Source: Tetrahymena elliotti 4EA (lineage: Eukaryota > Ciliophora > Oligohymenophorea > Hymenostomatida > Tetrahymenidae). From it: 64,000 bases of DNA. Positions within the stretch are counted from its first letter, which is position 1. Each line of letters opens with the position of its first letter. This document shows, piece after piece, positions 45,074 through 58,200 of this stretch. Location: positions 62,001-126,000 of the forward strand of contig JH720301.1 in assembly GCA_000231825.2 (NCBI GenBank), written 5' to 3'. Under the pieces are notes generated by a model. The model was not told the DNA's origin, searched no databases, and saw only the letters and a list, made by a program, of their open reading frames with translations. The position numbers were made by a program, and so were the translations under genes.

Positions 45074-47167
45074 ATGGAATTCGAAGGTTTTAATTTTGAT
45101 GCTGAATAGTTTATTTCTCTTCCTGGATTAAATGAAAATAAAGAAGTGCTTGCAGTTCTTCGTTATTCACCTAATTCAGTGGTTGGAGCAAATAAACCGT
45201 TTCTGGTAAAACAAAAGAAGTAAATGAAAAATTAATAAAAATAGAAAGCCAAATAATAGTTATATGGACTGAATTTATTTGAACCTGAGCAGTAATAGTA
45301 AATAACTTCAGATTATGATTACCTTTATGTAACAGATGAACAAGATTAAGATGAAGCATAAAAGAATTAAATAGTTTTTTTAGCAAAAAGTATTGACAAT
45401 AAACATTGGCATTTCATTGGAGGTGATTTATATGTAAATTTAGATCTTTTTACATCTTCTGGCTTGAGGAAAAGAGAAAATTATTCTCATTGGAATTAGT
45501 GGCGGCCTTACGCTAACTGTTAAGCATATTAAAATTCTTTATAATTAAATATGAGAACAGATAACTAAGCACCTTACGAATTTTAATATTTGATCAATTA
45601 TCTACAAAGGATGCAAAATAAAGAAGCCTTTTAAATTTCTAAAATGCTTGAATAGTATAATTTATATGTAAAAGGGGAATTAAATAATTGCAACAAAATA
45701 AAATCTTTTTGTGAAGGTCATTTTGAGGATTTGTAATAGTGTCTTGCAGACAATTATACTAAGTCTTTGGAAAAAGCTAATGAAATAATCAGTAGTATAG
45801 GATAGTAATATCCATTTTTATATTTTATTAGAAAGCATAATAGCAGTAGCTTAAGAATGTAAGTATCATCAATCGGATTTAACTATAATTTCACTGAAAT
45901 TCTTTGCGAGAATAGATATCGCTATCTTTAATCACTAAAAAGAAACGGGTTTAAGGAAGTTTTTACAAACTACACTCATTACCAGCTTCTGAATATGAAT
46001 TTACTATAATAAAGTGAAGCAGAAATTGAAATAGTGACTGTTGATGATATTGTAATTCCATGTAAAATTTAAGCTATTTAGCACGATCTTACTACTTTTA
46101 ATCTTACTAAAGATATTAGCTTTACAAATTATCTTCGCATTTATAAATTTGAAATAGATGAGTATTAGCTAAAGCGTGTTTAATAAATTAGAAAAGAAAG
46201 ACCTTTAACCTTTGAAGAATAAAATGAAGATTTTGAATATAATTTTTAAAGTGATCAATTTATTTAATAATACTATCACTATTTTTAGCACTAAAGAAAT
46301 AAATCAGCAAATACTGACTTCTTTTCCTCAATAGTAAATCTTGAGATTAATAAGGAAAGCGATAAATAAAATTAATCTAATTTTTAGAGTGAATCAGTAA
46401 GTCTTAAGATGAATAGCTAAGAAGATAGTCCTCCTGATTAAAGTATATTTTAAAAACAAAAAGAATTGCCAATCAGCCACTTAAATTAAGCATAGAATAG
46501 TAATGACTTCTAATAATAAATACTTTTATCAGATTTGCTAAAATAACAATAATAACTTAATTAAAGTTCTCTTCTCTAAAGTGTATTGACAAAAGATTAA
46601 TAGAAATAGGAAATTATTCCATCTTTAATAAATAATTAATAAATAATAGTATAATAAAATCCATTATTATTAAATGGAACTAATTTAAATATTTTATAAT
46701 AAGAAGCATATATTCTATCCTCATAATAACAGTAGCAAAAATAATTACTCTAACTATAAAACATTTAGTTCAATAACAACCTCTAAAATTAATACCTATA
46801 CAATAACCCTTCAATAATTTCTCCACAGTAAATATAAATCATTCCTTAATAGTAAATAGTATAAAATTAACTATAGAATTAAATTGGATTAATCACAAAA
46901 ATAGAATAAGATGCAGCTTTGTAAATAATATTATAAGAAATTTAATAGTTATAAGAACTTAAACAATCAATTGCAAATGAAATAACAATCAAAACTCCAC
47001 TCTACTTACAACTTAAATAATTATTAATTAATAGCAGTTTAAATTAATAAATATGTTACTTAGATAGCATGCAGCTTTAATTTATAAAAAATTATGAAGA
47101 GAGTACATAGCTACTGAATCTTATATAATTATAAATAGATCAAAAGAGTATTTTGATTTGTTCTTGA
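45074..47167 (+). CDS. Paralogue 3 of the tandem PAS-like family, with long Gln/Asn tail
   Basis: Intronless, ATG at 45074 to TGA at 47167, 697 aa. Shared blocks: HWHFIGGDLYVNLDLF, a longer insert with Trp-rich sequence (SHWNQWRPYANC), a helical middle, then the PAS-like module MQVSSIGFNYNFTEILCENR, SLKRNGFKEVFTNYTHYQLL and EIVTVDDIVIPCK. This copy extends about 280 residues beyond the others in a Gln/Asn-dominated, mostly TAA/TAG/CAA/AAT tail with no folded motif, of prion-like composition. Such tails drive condensates in other eukaryotes; for this protein that is inference only. TGA at 47165 is the first in the frame. Same strand and order as paralogues 1 and 2 indicates tandem duplication followed by divergence of the tails. 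Confidence 0.75.
46460..47080. repeat. Low-complexity Gln/Asn-coding tract
   Basis: Tail of paralogue 3: dense TAA, TAG, CAA and AAT codons. Under the standard code it would be all stops, which explains why this gene is invisible to ordinary ORF finding. Confidence 0.8.
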
Positions 47168-48266
47168 AATCTATATAACCTGAAATAACATTTTATAATC
47201 AATAATGAATTTGCAAATTTAATTATCATTCAATTTTATATTAATTAACTATTTTTATGCAAAGATTTCTTTACTTTTTCCTAATAGTTAAATTAATGAA
47301 ATAAAATAAAAGAATATATTTTCAAATTTAAAAAAATAATATCTCACAAAAAAAATTGATTAAATGATTGATGTAAAATTTTTCAATTTTAACAAAGAAA
47401 ATAATTCAATAGTATATTTTGGGTTCAATTTTTAAATAACTCTAGGATGGTTTTTTAGTCTAAAATATTCAAATATTAAAGTATGCTTGGAGAAACAAAT
47501 TATACTTTATAATTGATATCAAATTTGTAAATTTAATTCTAACATTTCTAATAAAAATACATATTTTGCATGTTAATATCATTCAAATTTGTAAAAATTT
47601 ACGATTTTTCTATCAATTTAATTAAGTAATAAAAAAAATTTTTTTTTTTTTTTCAAATTTTAAAATAATATCTTGAAAAAAAATTGTTTATTAAAATAAG
47701 TTGAGTAAAAAATAAAATCTTTTTATTTTATAAAGTTTTAACAAAGATTTAAATTAAACTATTTTTCATTCTATTTAATTAAAGAAATAGTTTTTGCATA
47801 GATTTCAAAGAAAATTGAATTTTTAATTGTCCAACATGCTTTCGCTTCTAAAATATTGAATTAGTAAAAAAGGTTTATTGAATCTATTTTTAAAAAAGAT
47901 TTGTTGTAATTTGTTTTAATTTTAATTAAATATTTGTGCCTCAGTAAATTATCTAAGAGCTTATTTATTCATAATTTGGCAATTTTACACAAAATTTGAA
48001 AAATTAGAAAATTAAAAATGAAAAAATAAATTGTTTTCAAGATATATAAACAAACTTATTATATAAATATTTAGATTTACATAAGCTTATTTTATAATTT
48101 TGAATAGCAAGCTAGTTATTGAAATATATGTTTTTAAATAAAAATGAACAATGATTCTTTTTTTGTTAATTCATATTTATTTTCTCAAGATGATTGATGC
48201 TCAGATATTTTGATTTTTTTCAACAAATTCATGCTATTTCATATCCTAAGCTATTACTTAATTTTT
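47168..48266. other. AT-rich convergent intergenic region
   Basis: Between paralogue 3 (plus) and the DUF1295 gene (minus). Several A12-17 or T runs near 47636-47652; no coding signal. Confidence 0.5.
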
Positions 48267-49202
48267 TCAAAAGCGGAAGAAGGGAATAAGACCGAATCTA
48301 ACCTTTCTTTTGTATTCTTACCAGCCCTCCTTACGGATGAGAACTCTTTTGTCCATAATTTATGTCATAATAAGGAGCCAAAGAGCTTCGAGGAGGCAAC
48401 CAATAGGCCAATAGATGTAGTCTGAGGAAACAGCAGCATTGGAGAAAGTAGAAACAGAAGCTCCCCAGATACCAAACCAGAAAACAATTTCAGCATAGTA
48501 TTAAGGGTAACGGAGGTATCTTCTAAAGCCTTAGTCACAAACCTTATGAGAGGCTCCAGATCTTCTCCATAAGTTAGATTCTAAATCTGAAACAGATTAA
48601 ACAGCTAATCCATATATAGCAAGGGCATAACCTAAAAGTTCGCTAATGTTGAATTCAGTTTTATTGGCAATAACTTCAGGTCTAGTATAAAAAACAGCCA
48701 CTGGTAAAGTAAGGAAAGAAATCAAGAGAGCATTCATGAAAGCTACGAAGGGTTATTACCAAAGCCAGAAGAAAATACGCTTAGCACCTTTGTATCTTTA
48801 TTCAGTGGCAGTAATACGTTTATCTTAGTCAGGGAAACCTTCCCATTTCTAAAATATGTGGGCAAAAAGACGAACTCCCCAAATGCCAATAAGAGTGGTA
48901 ATAAGGAAATTTTTAAAGTTGAATTCCTTGGCTACTAAATTATTATTGAAACTAAGAACAACCAAACGAGCAATTGGGATAAGTCCATAGTATCCGTCAA
49001 AAAGTTGGAGGTTATTCCAGAAGAAGTTGAAGATACCAATTGAAACAATTACTGTAATATCAAATGAGAAATGACTAAAAGCTATGTTATATCTGCTTGT
49101 ATGTTGATGTTCATCAAAAGATAGTTGCATAAGGGATCCTAAATAGACAGAAAAGCCTAACCAGACCAAGGCAATGGCCAAAGACAAAGTCTTTCTAATC
49201 AT
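48267..49202 (-). CDS. DUF1295/steroid 5-alpha-reductase-like membrane enzyme
   Basis: One intronless frame, ATG at 49202 to TGA at 48267, 311 aa. Hydrophobic helices: LSLAIALVWLGFSVYLGSL, ITVIVSIGIFNFFW, LITTLIGIWGVRLFAHIF, FMNALLISFLTLPVAVFY and LLGYALAIYGLAVQSVSD. The C-terminal signature of the family is present: CDQGFRRYLRYPQYYAEIVF (usually LWRYSRHPNYFGE) and, near the end, RVLIRKEGWQEYKRKVRFGL with a basic tail. Members are multipass NADPH-dependent reductases or uncharacterised proteins; the substrate cannot be read from sequence. GC content and preference for CTT, GCT and TTC codons are clearly above the neighbours, a pattern of highly expressed ciliate genes. First residues after Met form a signal-anchor helix. 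Confidence 0.88.
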
Positions 49203-49976
49203 CTGTTTCGTTCTACTTTTATTTCAAAAACTATTAATATCGATCAAATCAATTATTTAAGATTTTATTATTTTCAAACAAATCCAATTTACGTGTTTAT
49301 ATTCAAATTATTTAAGGAAGAAAAGTATCTTTTTGATCAAGTGACTGAGTGAAAGAGAGTGTGAATGTATGACTTTCTTTCTATTTTGAAGTAAATTATT
49401 TATTTACTCATGGCTCTTTTAATCTAATGATTTATTTGGTTTTTTATTGCTTTGATTCACTCCATTAAATTTCTTTATAAAAATGATATTTCTAGATAAA
49501 AATCAACTATTCCACATTATAATCTTTTTCTTCTTTCATTTTTAGTGTAAAAATTTTAATTTTTAGTTCATATTTAATACAAAATTTTCATATTAAAAAA
49601 TTAAATTTAAAAAAAGAAAATTTTATTGAATTTCTAAATTAAAATATCGATTTTCATTGAATTGATTGATTTATAAATTATATTTATTTTTAACAAAGTA
49701 TCACAATAAATTAAATTGTTTGAGACAAATAAACCCAATTTTTCCAATTTACTTAAATAAATAAAAATATATCAAGAATAACAAACAAATAAGATGCTTG
49801 GTGAGAAATTAATAGATAATATTAAAAAAATTAATTAATTCAAATGATTTTGATACTTGTAATATATTTCAATAAGTTTAAACAAAGAAGATCAAAAGTA
49901 GAAGTAAATTAAATTATAATACAATTCTTTGTTAATAAACTTGTAAAAGAGTGCTTTAAATTGATTAATTATTATT
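49203..49976. other. Divergent intergenic region
   Basis: Upstream of both the DUF1295 gene and the K+ channel gene. AT-rich except a short GA-rich segment near 49340-49370 (GTGACTGAGTGAAAGAGAGT) that could be a 5' leader or regulatory site of the well-expressed DUF1295 gene. Confidence 0.45.
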
Positions 49977-52900
49977 ATGGAATAATAAATTAGCATTTCT
50001 AAATTCTTGGAATAAACAGATAATCTTTTAAATCAATCTAAGTAACTATTCATTTTTAAACTATTTTCCCAATTAAACATGAATATTTATAATAAGAAAT
50101 TCAAGTTTAAACATAAAACTACCTCCATAGATTTATGATGATAGCTGCTATTTTCATAATGACGCCTTGAGAATAAAATAAACTTGGATTCCTTCTGCAA
50201 TAGAGTAAAATAAAGGAGATGGTTTATCAGATTAAGAAATAGATTCACAAGTAGAAAAGACAAGCATCTTGGATGATAAAGCAAATTAAAATACTCCTTA
50301 AAATTGTATAGATCTTTGCAAAAACTATTCTCAGATTAGCGTAGAATATACAAATAAATTTAATAAATAAACATTAAATGCTGATTCATCTAAAATTTCT
50401 GAATAAGCTATAGAGCTAGACTTTAAAAAATTTAAAAACTCATAAAAAAGGAAAACTACTGTACTAACTAACACACATGATATTTAAGAAAGAACAGATA
50501 ATTATAGAAAGAGTAGATTTGAAAAAGATGAAAATGAAAATTCAGAAAGAGAAGATAAAGTTGGATTATTTTAATTCTTGTTAAACAAGCAAAAAACTCT
50601 TAATAAATAATATCACATTTTTATGAGAACAATTAATATCAAAAAATTTATGAGCATTATGAGACTTAAATCAAGAAAACTACTCTTTAAGTGCTTGTCA
50701 TTGCATCATTTTAGTATAATAGGTGATAATGCAAGCGATTATGATTACTATCTGTTCAATAATCTACTTTATAAATAGGTAATATATAATTAGTTAATAA
50801 TCAAGCAATATTTCACTAAAAGATTTTATCCAAAAAATTATTTCTTTTGTTGGCAAAAAAAATGAAAGGACAAAAAGTCCTGCTAAGAATAGTAATGAAA
50901 CACAATAAATTCTTTTTCAAGTTTATGAAATAAATTTACTCTTAATTCTCCTAATTAACACTCTATTTTAAAGCAACATCTTATTAAAAAATCTAATGGT
51001 TAAGGTAACTTTTAAAGGGTAATAACTAGGATGGGATGGCTTTAATAAATGAGGATCTATGACATTTCTTGATCTTAATTTTTAAACAAAAAACATTATT
51101 ATTTATTGCGTTTTTAAAAAATAATATTTTATTTTTATTGATTTAAATTTAATTATTATTATTATTAAAATAATAGGCTCCATCTAAATACTAAGAAATC
51201 AAATTTAAATTCTAATGTAAAAATTTTGTTTCTAAAATAAACAATTAATAAAAAATACAATTTAAATTATTCTTAAATAAAAATTTTTCAACTAAGTTAT
51301 TTAAAATAACAAACTCTGTATTTAAATTATTAATTATCCATTTTCTTTTTTTTATTAAATTTAGAGAGTATAATTGGAAGGTTATTATCTAATCCTTAAT
51401 AGATCATTTTACCAGTAAATTATTATATTAAATTAAAATAAATTGAGATTAATAAAAAAACAGGATTCTAATTTCAAAATGATGTGGGACATATTTTTTA
51501 TAGCTTTATTTTTGAATTTGTTTTTCTACATTCCTCTAAATAATTGTTTAGATATCACATGGGACATTTATGAATTTGTTTGTAACAAAATGATGTATTT
51601 ACTTCTCCCATTAGAAATTCTGATTAATGTAAATACTGTAAAAAATTTCTATCAAAAATAAATTGATTACAAAAGTTTTATTAATTTAAATAAAGGCATT
51701 CTTTAAAAGAGGTTTAATTATCATGGATAGAAAAGAAATTTTAAAAAATTATGTTTCCAAAGATTTTATGTAATACCAAAAAGAAAGAACAAATATTCTA
51801 TCATATTTTTTTATTTATTAGAAGCGAGTTTTTGATTGCTACAATATACTTGATCAGTGTTTCTTATTCTATTTATAATATGAGATATATTATTTGTGTA
51901 AAGCTAATAGATGTTTTAAAGAAGCAGCAAGCAATTTAAGAAAGTTTTTCAAGAAATAGCGCAGTTTCTGTATCTGCAAAATTAGTTAGGCTTATTCTAA
52001 TACTTTTGTTTGTTGCCCATTTGAGTGCCTGTCTATTTATTAAAATAGGATAAGTTGAAAAATAAGCTCATACTAAAAGTTGGATTGATGTAGCTCTTAT
52101 TCCCACAAAATCTTGGTAAGATATCTATATTGCTGGGGTTTATTGGGCTGCTATTACTATGGTTACATTAGGATATGGTGATATAGTTCCTGTAACTACA
52201 AGTAAATAATTTTAAATTATAATTTAAATACATAAAAATGTAATGTTTAATAAACAAGTTGAAAGATCATATGTTATCATTATAAGTCTTTTTTCTTCTG
52301 GTATATTTGCATATAGCTTTAACTAAATTGGTAAAATAAATATTGATAAAGGTATATTAAATATTTTTTTATTACTTTTTAGGTGATATTTTATAAGAGA
52401 TGGAAAGGAATACTCTAAAGCTTAAATAAAAAATGAAGAAAGTGAATTATTTAATGTATAAAAGAGGTATTGACGCTTAGCTTTAGACTAGAGTTAGAAA
52501 ATATTTTGAATATTATTTTAAAGAAGAGTTGGGTTCTGAGTCGAATTGTAGAATTTTACTTGAAAACCTAACAAGCAAACTTAAAGAAGAAGTTCTAAGA
52601 GACTTATATGCTAAAAAATTAAAAAACCACAAAATTTTTTATCTTAATTTTAGCAGTTAAGCTCTTGATGCTTTATCCCTTAAAATGAAAGAGCTAAACT
52701 TAGTAGCTGAAGAGTATATTTTTAGGAAATATGAACATGATGATAAAATTTATATTCTAATATCAGTAATTTAAAAAAAAATATTGTCATAATCAAGATT
52801 TTTTATTCTATAAAAGGGTGAGTTAGAGCTAATAAGTAACGAGAATAATTCAAAAGGAGTCACTATTTTAAAAAAATACTCTGTAATTTTAATTATGTTC

Positions 52901-54822
52901 TTTATTTTCAAAATTAATAGCACCTTTTTTCTATCTATCAAGAAAATCATGGCGATTAAATAAAATTAAAAAAGATAGTTATTTTTAAGATTTACTTTAC
53001 AATATTCCTTATACCAAAAACGAATTTTAAATCAAAATTATTTGTAAATTAAAAAAAAATTTTTTCATCTTAAAAATAATTTATTATTGAAAATTTATTT
53101 AAAATAAATAAGACTGAAGAGGTTATAGGTGAAGAAGAGTTTTTTCATAATAGTAAAAAGAGATAATATTCTTTAAAAGCTTCAAATATAAGCTGTGTGG
53201 CTTATTTAACCCGAGAAGATTTTAACTAAGTACTTCAATAATTTCCAGAGGAATATGTAGAATTTTATTTTTTAAAGTAATTTTTTTAATGTAATTTTTT
53301 TCAGTAATATTACAGGTAACTGAGAGATAAAATATCTCTTTATGATTAATATCAAACTCTTGGATTGAAATGTATTGTATGTGACAATTTTAGGCATAAG
53401 TATGACAGCTGTCCTTATTTGCATTTGGATAATAAAAAGTCATAAGTAATACATGAGTGCAATAAAAACATACAATAACAGAGAGTAGTTATTGAGAGAA
53501 ACATAACAAAGTAAGTTAGCACTTAATTATTTTTAATTAAAAATTAAGGTAATTTATTTAAAAAATAAAGATATAATAGTAGGATAAATCTTGACATCGT
53601 CAAAAAAACCGTTAAATCCTTTGAATATAACTAAAGTTAAGTTATGTTTTTTACAGAATCTGATAATGAAAGCACCTCAAAGTATACAAGTTCTAATGCT
53701 TAAGCAAACAAAATTCAGAATAACAACTAGAACTAAATGAGATCAAAAGCAACGAGCATAATGGCATGCAAAACTTTGAACCTTGACAATGCCCCAAATA
53801 CTAATAAAGAAAAAATAAAAGTGCAGTACTCTGATTAAATTACAGAAGAAATATAAGAAGATAGTGGCATCAAATGTAATAGTGAAGAATCAAAAAAAAG
53901 TATCAGTTTGAAGTAAATTAGCTTCTAGCTTATAGCATAGAATCAATAAATATAAGATAAAAAGCAAAAAAAAAGACAGAGCGAATATATAAACCCAACT
54001 TAATTGTAAAATTTATTTCAAACAAGTAATCTTTAGATTAAAAGATTTAATACCCTTGGTAATAATAGTAACCATAATAGTAGCAATAATCATACACCAA
54101 ATTAAAGTGTTCAAAATACTTATCACTCCTAAAATAGTTAAATTAATCAAGAGAGTAATTGTCTTAACTAAATGAATTTATCACTATTAAATCAAAGTAA
54201 AAATATGTTTCAATTAGAAAATGCATCATAATTAGCATAATCAGTAAAAAAATCTTAAAAAAACTAAAGTCTAGTTGCTATTTAAATTTCAGAGTCAGAA
54301 GAAATACCATCTAATCAAGTTAGTTAATTTAATTCTCCTATAATAAAAGATGCAAAAAGAAAAAGCACTAGTAAAATAATGAGCCCTAATTTAATTTAAG
54401 CAAATTATTAGATTTCTTTAACAGCTATAGATGAATAAACTAACTACAAAAACTAAAACTCAACAATATATGAAAAGATTAACAGTCGAGCAACAAAATC
54501 AAAAGAAAAGAAAAGACATTCTGTGTATAATAACAATAATAATCAAGAACAAGGTGTTTTTGTCTCTTTGGATGAGAATAATATTTGTTTCAATAAATAT
54601 TGCTTGTTTGATATAGAGGAGAAATTTGATATGTATCGAGAGTATTTAAGATACTTTCCTTCAAACAATATGAGCTAAGTTCTAAAGCTTTACTTTTTGA
54701 ATCAAGTTCATTCTAAAATTAAGTAAAGAAAAGGTAAAAAAAAGAAATGCATAAAAGATAATATTATTAAAAGAAAAACAGTATTAAGATAATCAACTAA
54801 ATAATTCACTACGAAAAAATGA
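49977..54822 (+). CDS. Cyclic-nucleotide-binding, voltage-gated-type K+ channel
   Basis: Exons 49977-50041 and 50097-50778 encode a polar N-terminus. 50779-51370 I could not model securely. Later joins that work: intron 51638-51695 (after ILINVNT, before AFFKRGLIIMDR), intron 51770-51821 (after NYVSKDF), then S4-S6. S1 contains MMWDIFFIALFLNLFFYIP. The pore is WAAITMVTLGYGDIVPVT: the GYGD filter gives K+ selectivity. S5 reads KLVRLILILLFVAHLSACLF. A C-linker and cyclic-nucleotide-binding domain follow (IYILIS, GELELIS, GEEEFF) and then a small KCIVC-x5-H-x4-CP knuckle. The last 400 residues are Gln/Asn/Ser-rich, ending at TGA 54822. Such CNG/HCN-related channels set membrane potential and ciliary behaviour in ciliates. 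Internal exon borders remain partly uncertain. Confidence 0.85.
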
Positions 54823-55258
54823 AATACCACTTAAATAAAAAGTTAGCTAGTTATTTTATTAAAAATTGTAGAGGTTAATTTATTAATGTTAGTGAGAAAA
54901 TTAATATTTCAAAAAATATTTCATATATAATATATTTTATTGCCTGTTCTTTACTTTATTCTAAATAAATTATTAGATTAGAAAATGTTCTTATATATTG
55001 CTCTTACTCTTTTTCAAAGGTGCCTGATTAAATTAAAAAATAAAAAGAATAAACACCATCAAAAAATGAATCAATTAAAATAAAAATTTAATTCATTTTA
55101 TTAAATCTAAAAGTGAAGTCTATTTGGGAAATATTAAATCTGATTCACAAAAATTTTAGTTTTAATTAAAAAATTTAGTTCTACAAATAGCTTATTAAAT
55201 TATTATAAAAAAGTCAAACAAAAGATTGATAGCAGACAAATAAAGAAAGAAAGTTAAA
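54823..55258. other. AT-rich spacer
   Basis: Between two CNBD genes on the same strand. The next gene's frame is open upstream of 55259 but without a Met, so an extra 5' exon could lie here. Confidence 0.45.
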
Positions 55259-58200
55259 ATGAATTTTTTTAACAAATTTCTCCAAATTTAATAAGAAAGC
55301 TATTCTAAAATACTATAAAATTTATATGATAAAAATAACGAATTATCTCATCATGCTTCGATTGAATTAAATTTAAGTGATACTGAGAAAATTGAAATAA
55401 GAAGAGATAGATTGATTTACATTTTGAAGAAATATGTTAGATTTGTAAAGATTGCAATAAAAATATATTTACAAAGCAAACAAAAAATTACATCTCATAA
55501 TTTCAAATTCAAAACTAAAAAATAAGTAAGTATTAAATAATAATTTTCAGATTCTTAATATTGATTTTATTATTAAACATCTTAAAAATCTTAAAATATA
55601 AGTAAATTTAAATAGCATTAGAAATATCAAGCGTCAAACCTAACCTGAGAAATCAAGAGTAAATAAATATAATATTTGAAATTCTCAAAGAAATTCCTTA
55701 TTTCTCAAGAAAGAAAGATGATTTCATAATTCGATAGTATTGTAAGTACGCAAAAATTAAGTAGATGAATTCTTTAGATTTTATTTTTATCAGTGGTAAC
55801 AAACAATTTCATATTTATATTAGTTCTACTTATTACTTCTACCTTCTTATGAATAAAAGGAACAAAGAAAAACCCACTTAATGTTCTTTGGAAAGGAGAA
55901 GTAGTATTATTTAAGCCAAAGAATACAGAAATATTTAAAAAATTTGAAAGAATTTTTTAAAAAAATTAGCATGAAATGAATTCCAGGGATAAACCTGTCA
56001 ATATTCTCAAAAATATTTCGACTTTAAAAAAAGCAGTAAAGATTTTTTAAAAGCCTATTAAAAGGATGAGTTTAGAATCTACAGTTTTACTTAGAAATCA
56101 ATTAAGTTTAATTTAACGCCATAGTTAGGATTGTAATAGCTATGGTAGAGATGAATAGATTTCTTAAAATCAAAGTTTTAATCAACAGGATTATCATCCC
56201 CAAACTGAGTAGCTATTAAATATGAGTTTAGGAATATAAATAAATGAAAATAAAGATAAAATTAATAACCAAGAAAAGGTTAGGAAAGGAGTACTTCTAA
56301 AAAGAGCTTCAATAGTGGTCAGTCAAATGAAAAAGAATGTTGATTTTGTTGAAAATTTAAATAGGCTAGAACAAAATTACCAAATATTAAATTACTTTTA
56401 TGAACAATACCAAGATTTTGATAAATTTAATCATTAATATGTGAATACTATTCAACAAGGAAAGTTAATAACAGATGAAGTAAATTATGATAATAAGTAT
56501 GATCCATCTGCTGTAAGAACAATGTCTGCAATAGTCTCTTAAGATAATACATATATTATATCAATAGATTATTCGATCTACAATAGTATCAACTAAAAAA
56601 AAATGTTTATCAAATAAAAGTAGCTAGTTACAAATCTTTTTCTTGCAAATGGTTTTTAAGAAAAATAAACAAGAAAATTTCTAAAATCAGCAATAGTTCA
56701 TTCAAAAATACTTAGATTTTAAAAGAATGACTTTATTTACTAGTAGAACGATAATCCTTAATATTTTTATTTTCTAATTAAAGGAGAGCTCTAAGTAAGT
56801 TTTTATTTTTAATTTCATTTTATTTTTAAAGAGTGATATAGATTAATAAAATAATGATTCATTTAACTAAACAATCATTAGTAATAATTTGTTATTAATT
56901 TCATAATTGGTTGGTTTTTTTTGGTTCAGACTAAAAATTATTATTTATTATAAAATATTACAAAAACTATTAAAATAATAAGAGTGTCTATGAATGAAAA
57001 AAAATTATTAAAAATAAAATAAATAAATGAAATGTCTATAAGTCTTCATGCTTTTCTTTTTATTTATATAAAAAGACTTTACATAACCTTTTTAACCTAA
57101 TGTTATTATTCTTTCTGTAAGGATAATAAAATATTTTTTTAATGATGTAAAAAAAATAAAAAATTAGATAAAATTAACGCACTAAAAGCAATTGAAATAT
57201 TTTTATTTTTATTAATTTCTCACTAAAAAATTTTTAATAAAAGATTTGCTTGCAGAAATAAAACAAAAGAATATAGTTGCTTTAGATTTAAGGTTTTACT
57301 TCTTTTGGAGAATTTAGTGCTTTGAGCAGATAACCTTATTCTCATAGTGCTCTATGCTTAAATTATTGCAAAGTTTTAGCAATTGAATTACCTATACTAG
57401 CTGATTTGCTAAAGCATAGAGATTAAGCTCATAAAGAATTGATTATGAAAAGCAGAAACTTAAATACCTATATCTGCTCTAGGATAGAGACATATTCTGA
57501 TAGTAAAAGAGATTTATCATTTAAAGGAGATGTCATATATCAAAGACCATTAGTTTCATAAAAATAAGGATAGATATCTTTTAATGATTTTAATAACATA
57601 TTAACAGAATTTGGTGGTGAAAGCATCATTTAAAGTCCTACATATCATACAACAAGCAAAAAAGAGAAAAAATAGTGTTAGGACTTAAATTAATATTAGG
57701 TAAAATCTCAAAAATCTTATAGTGAGCATCTAGCTTAAGAAGAAGCAATAAAAAAATTACTATTAGAAAAAAAGACTAATTAACCAAATTAATAAAATTA
57801 ATGTACTATCCAGCTCAGAAATAAAACTGTCAGATCCCTTTACTATGATTAGAAAGAAGCAAATCAATCAGAATAATCTAATTTAGATCAACTAATTTAA
57901 ATGAGCTTTCATTTGGGCTACAAGAAGACTCATTAAGTTACTAAATTGAATTAAAGGGCATTAAAAAATAACTAAGAATTAAATCTATAGAATTGTTTAG
58001 TTTAAAATTTATTTTGTACAAAGAGCCCATAAAACTTTAGAAATAAAATAGACTAATTTGAAATTAGAAGGAGATTTGACAATTACACATTTAGGCTTGA
58101 AAAAACAGAAAGGAGTAGTTCTTCAACAAAGCAGTCTAATAAAAAGAAAGTCTTGAAATTTTTAGATGAACATAGTTAAAGGTCGGTAGAAATATCTGAT

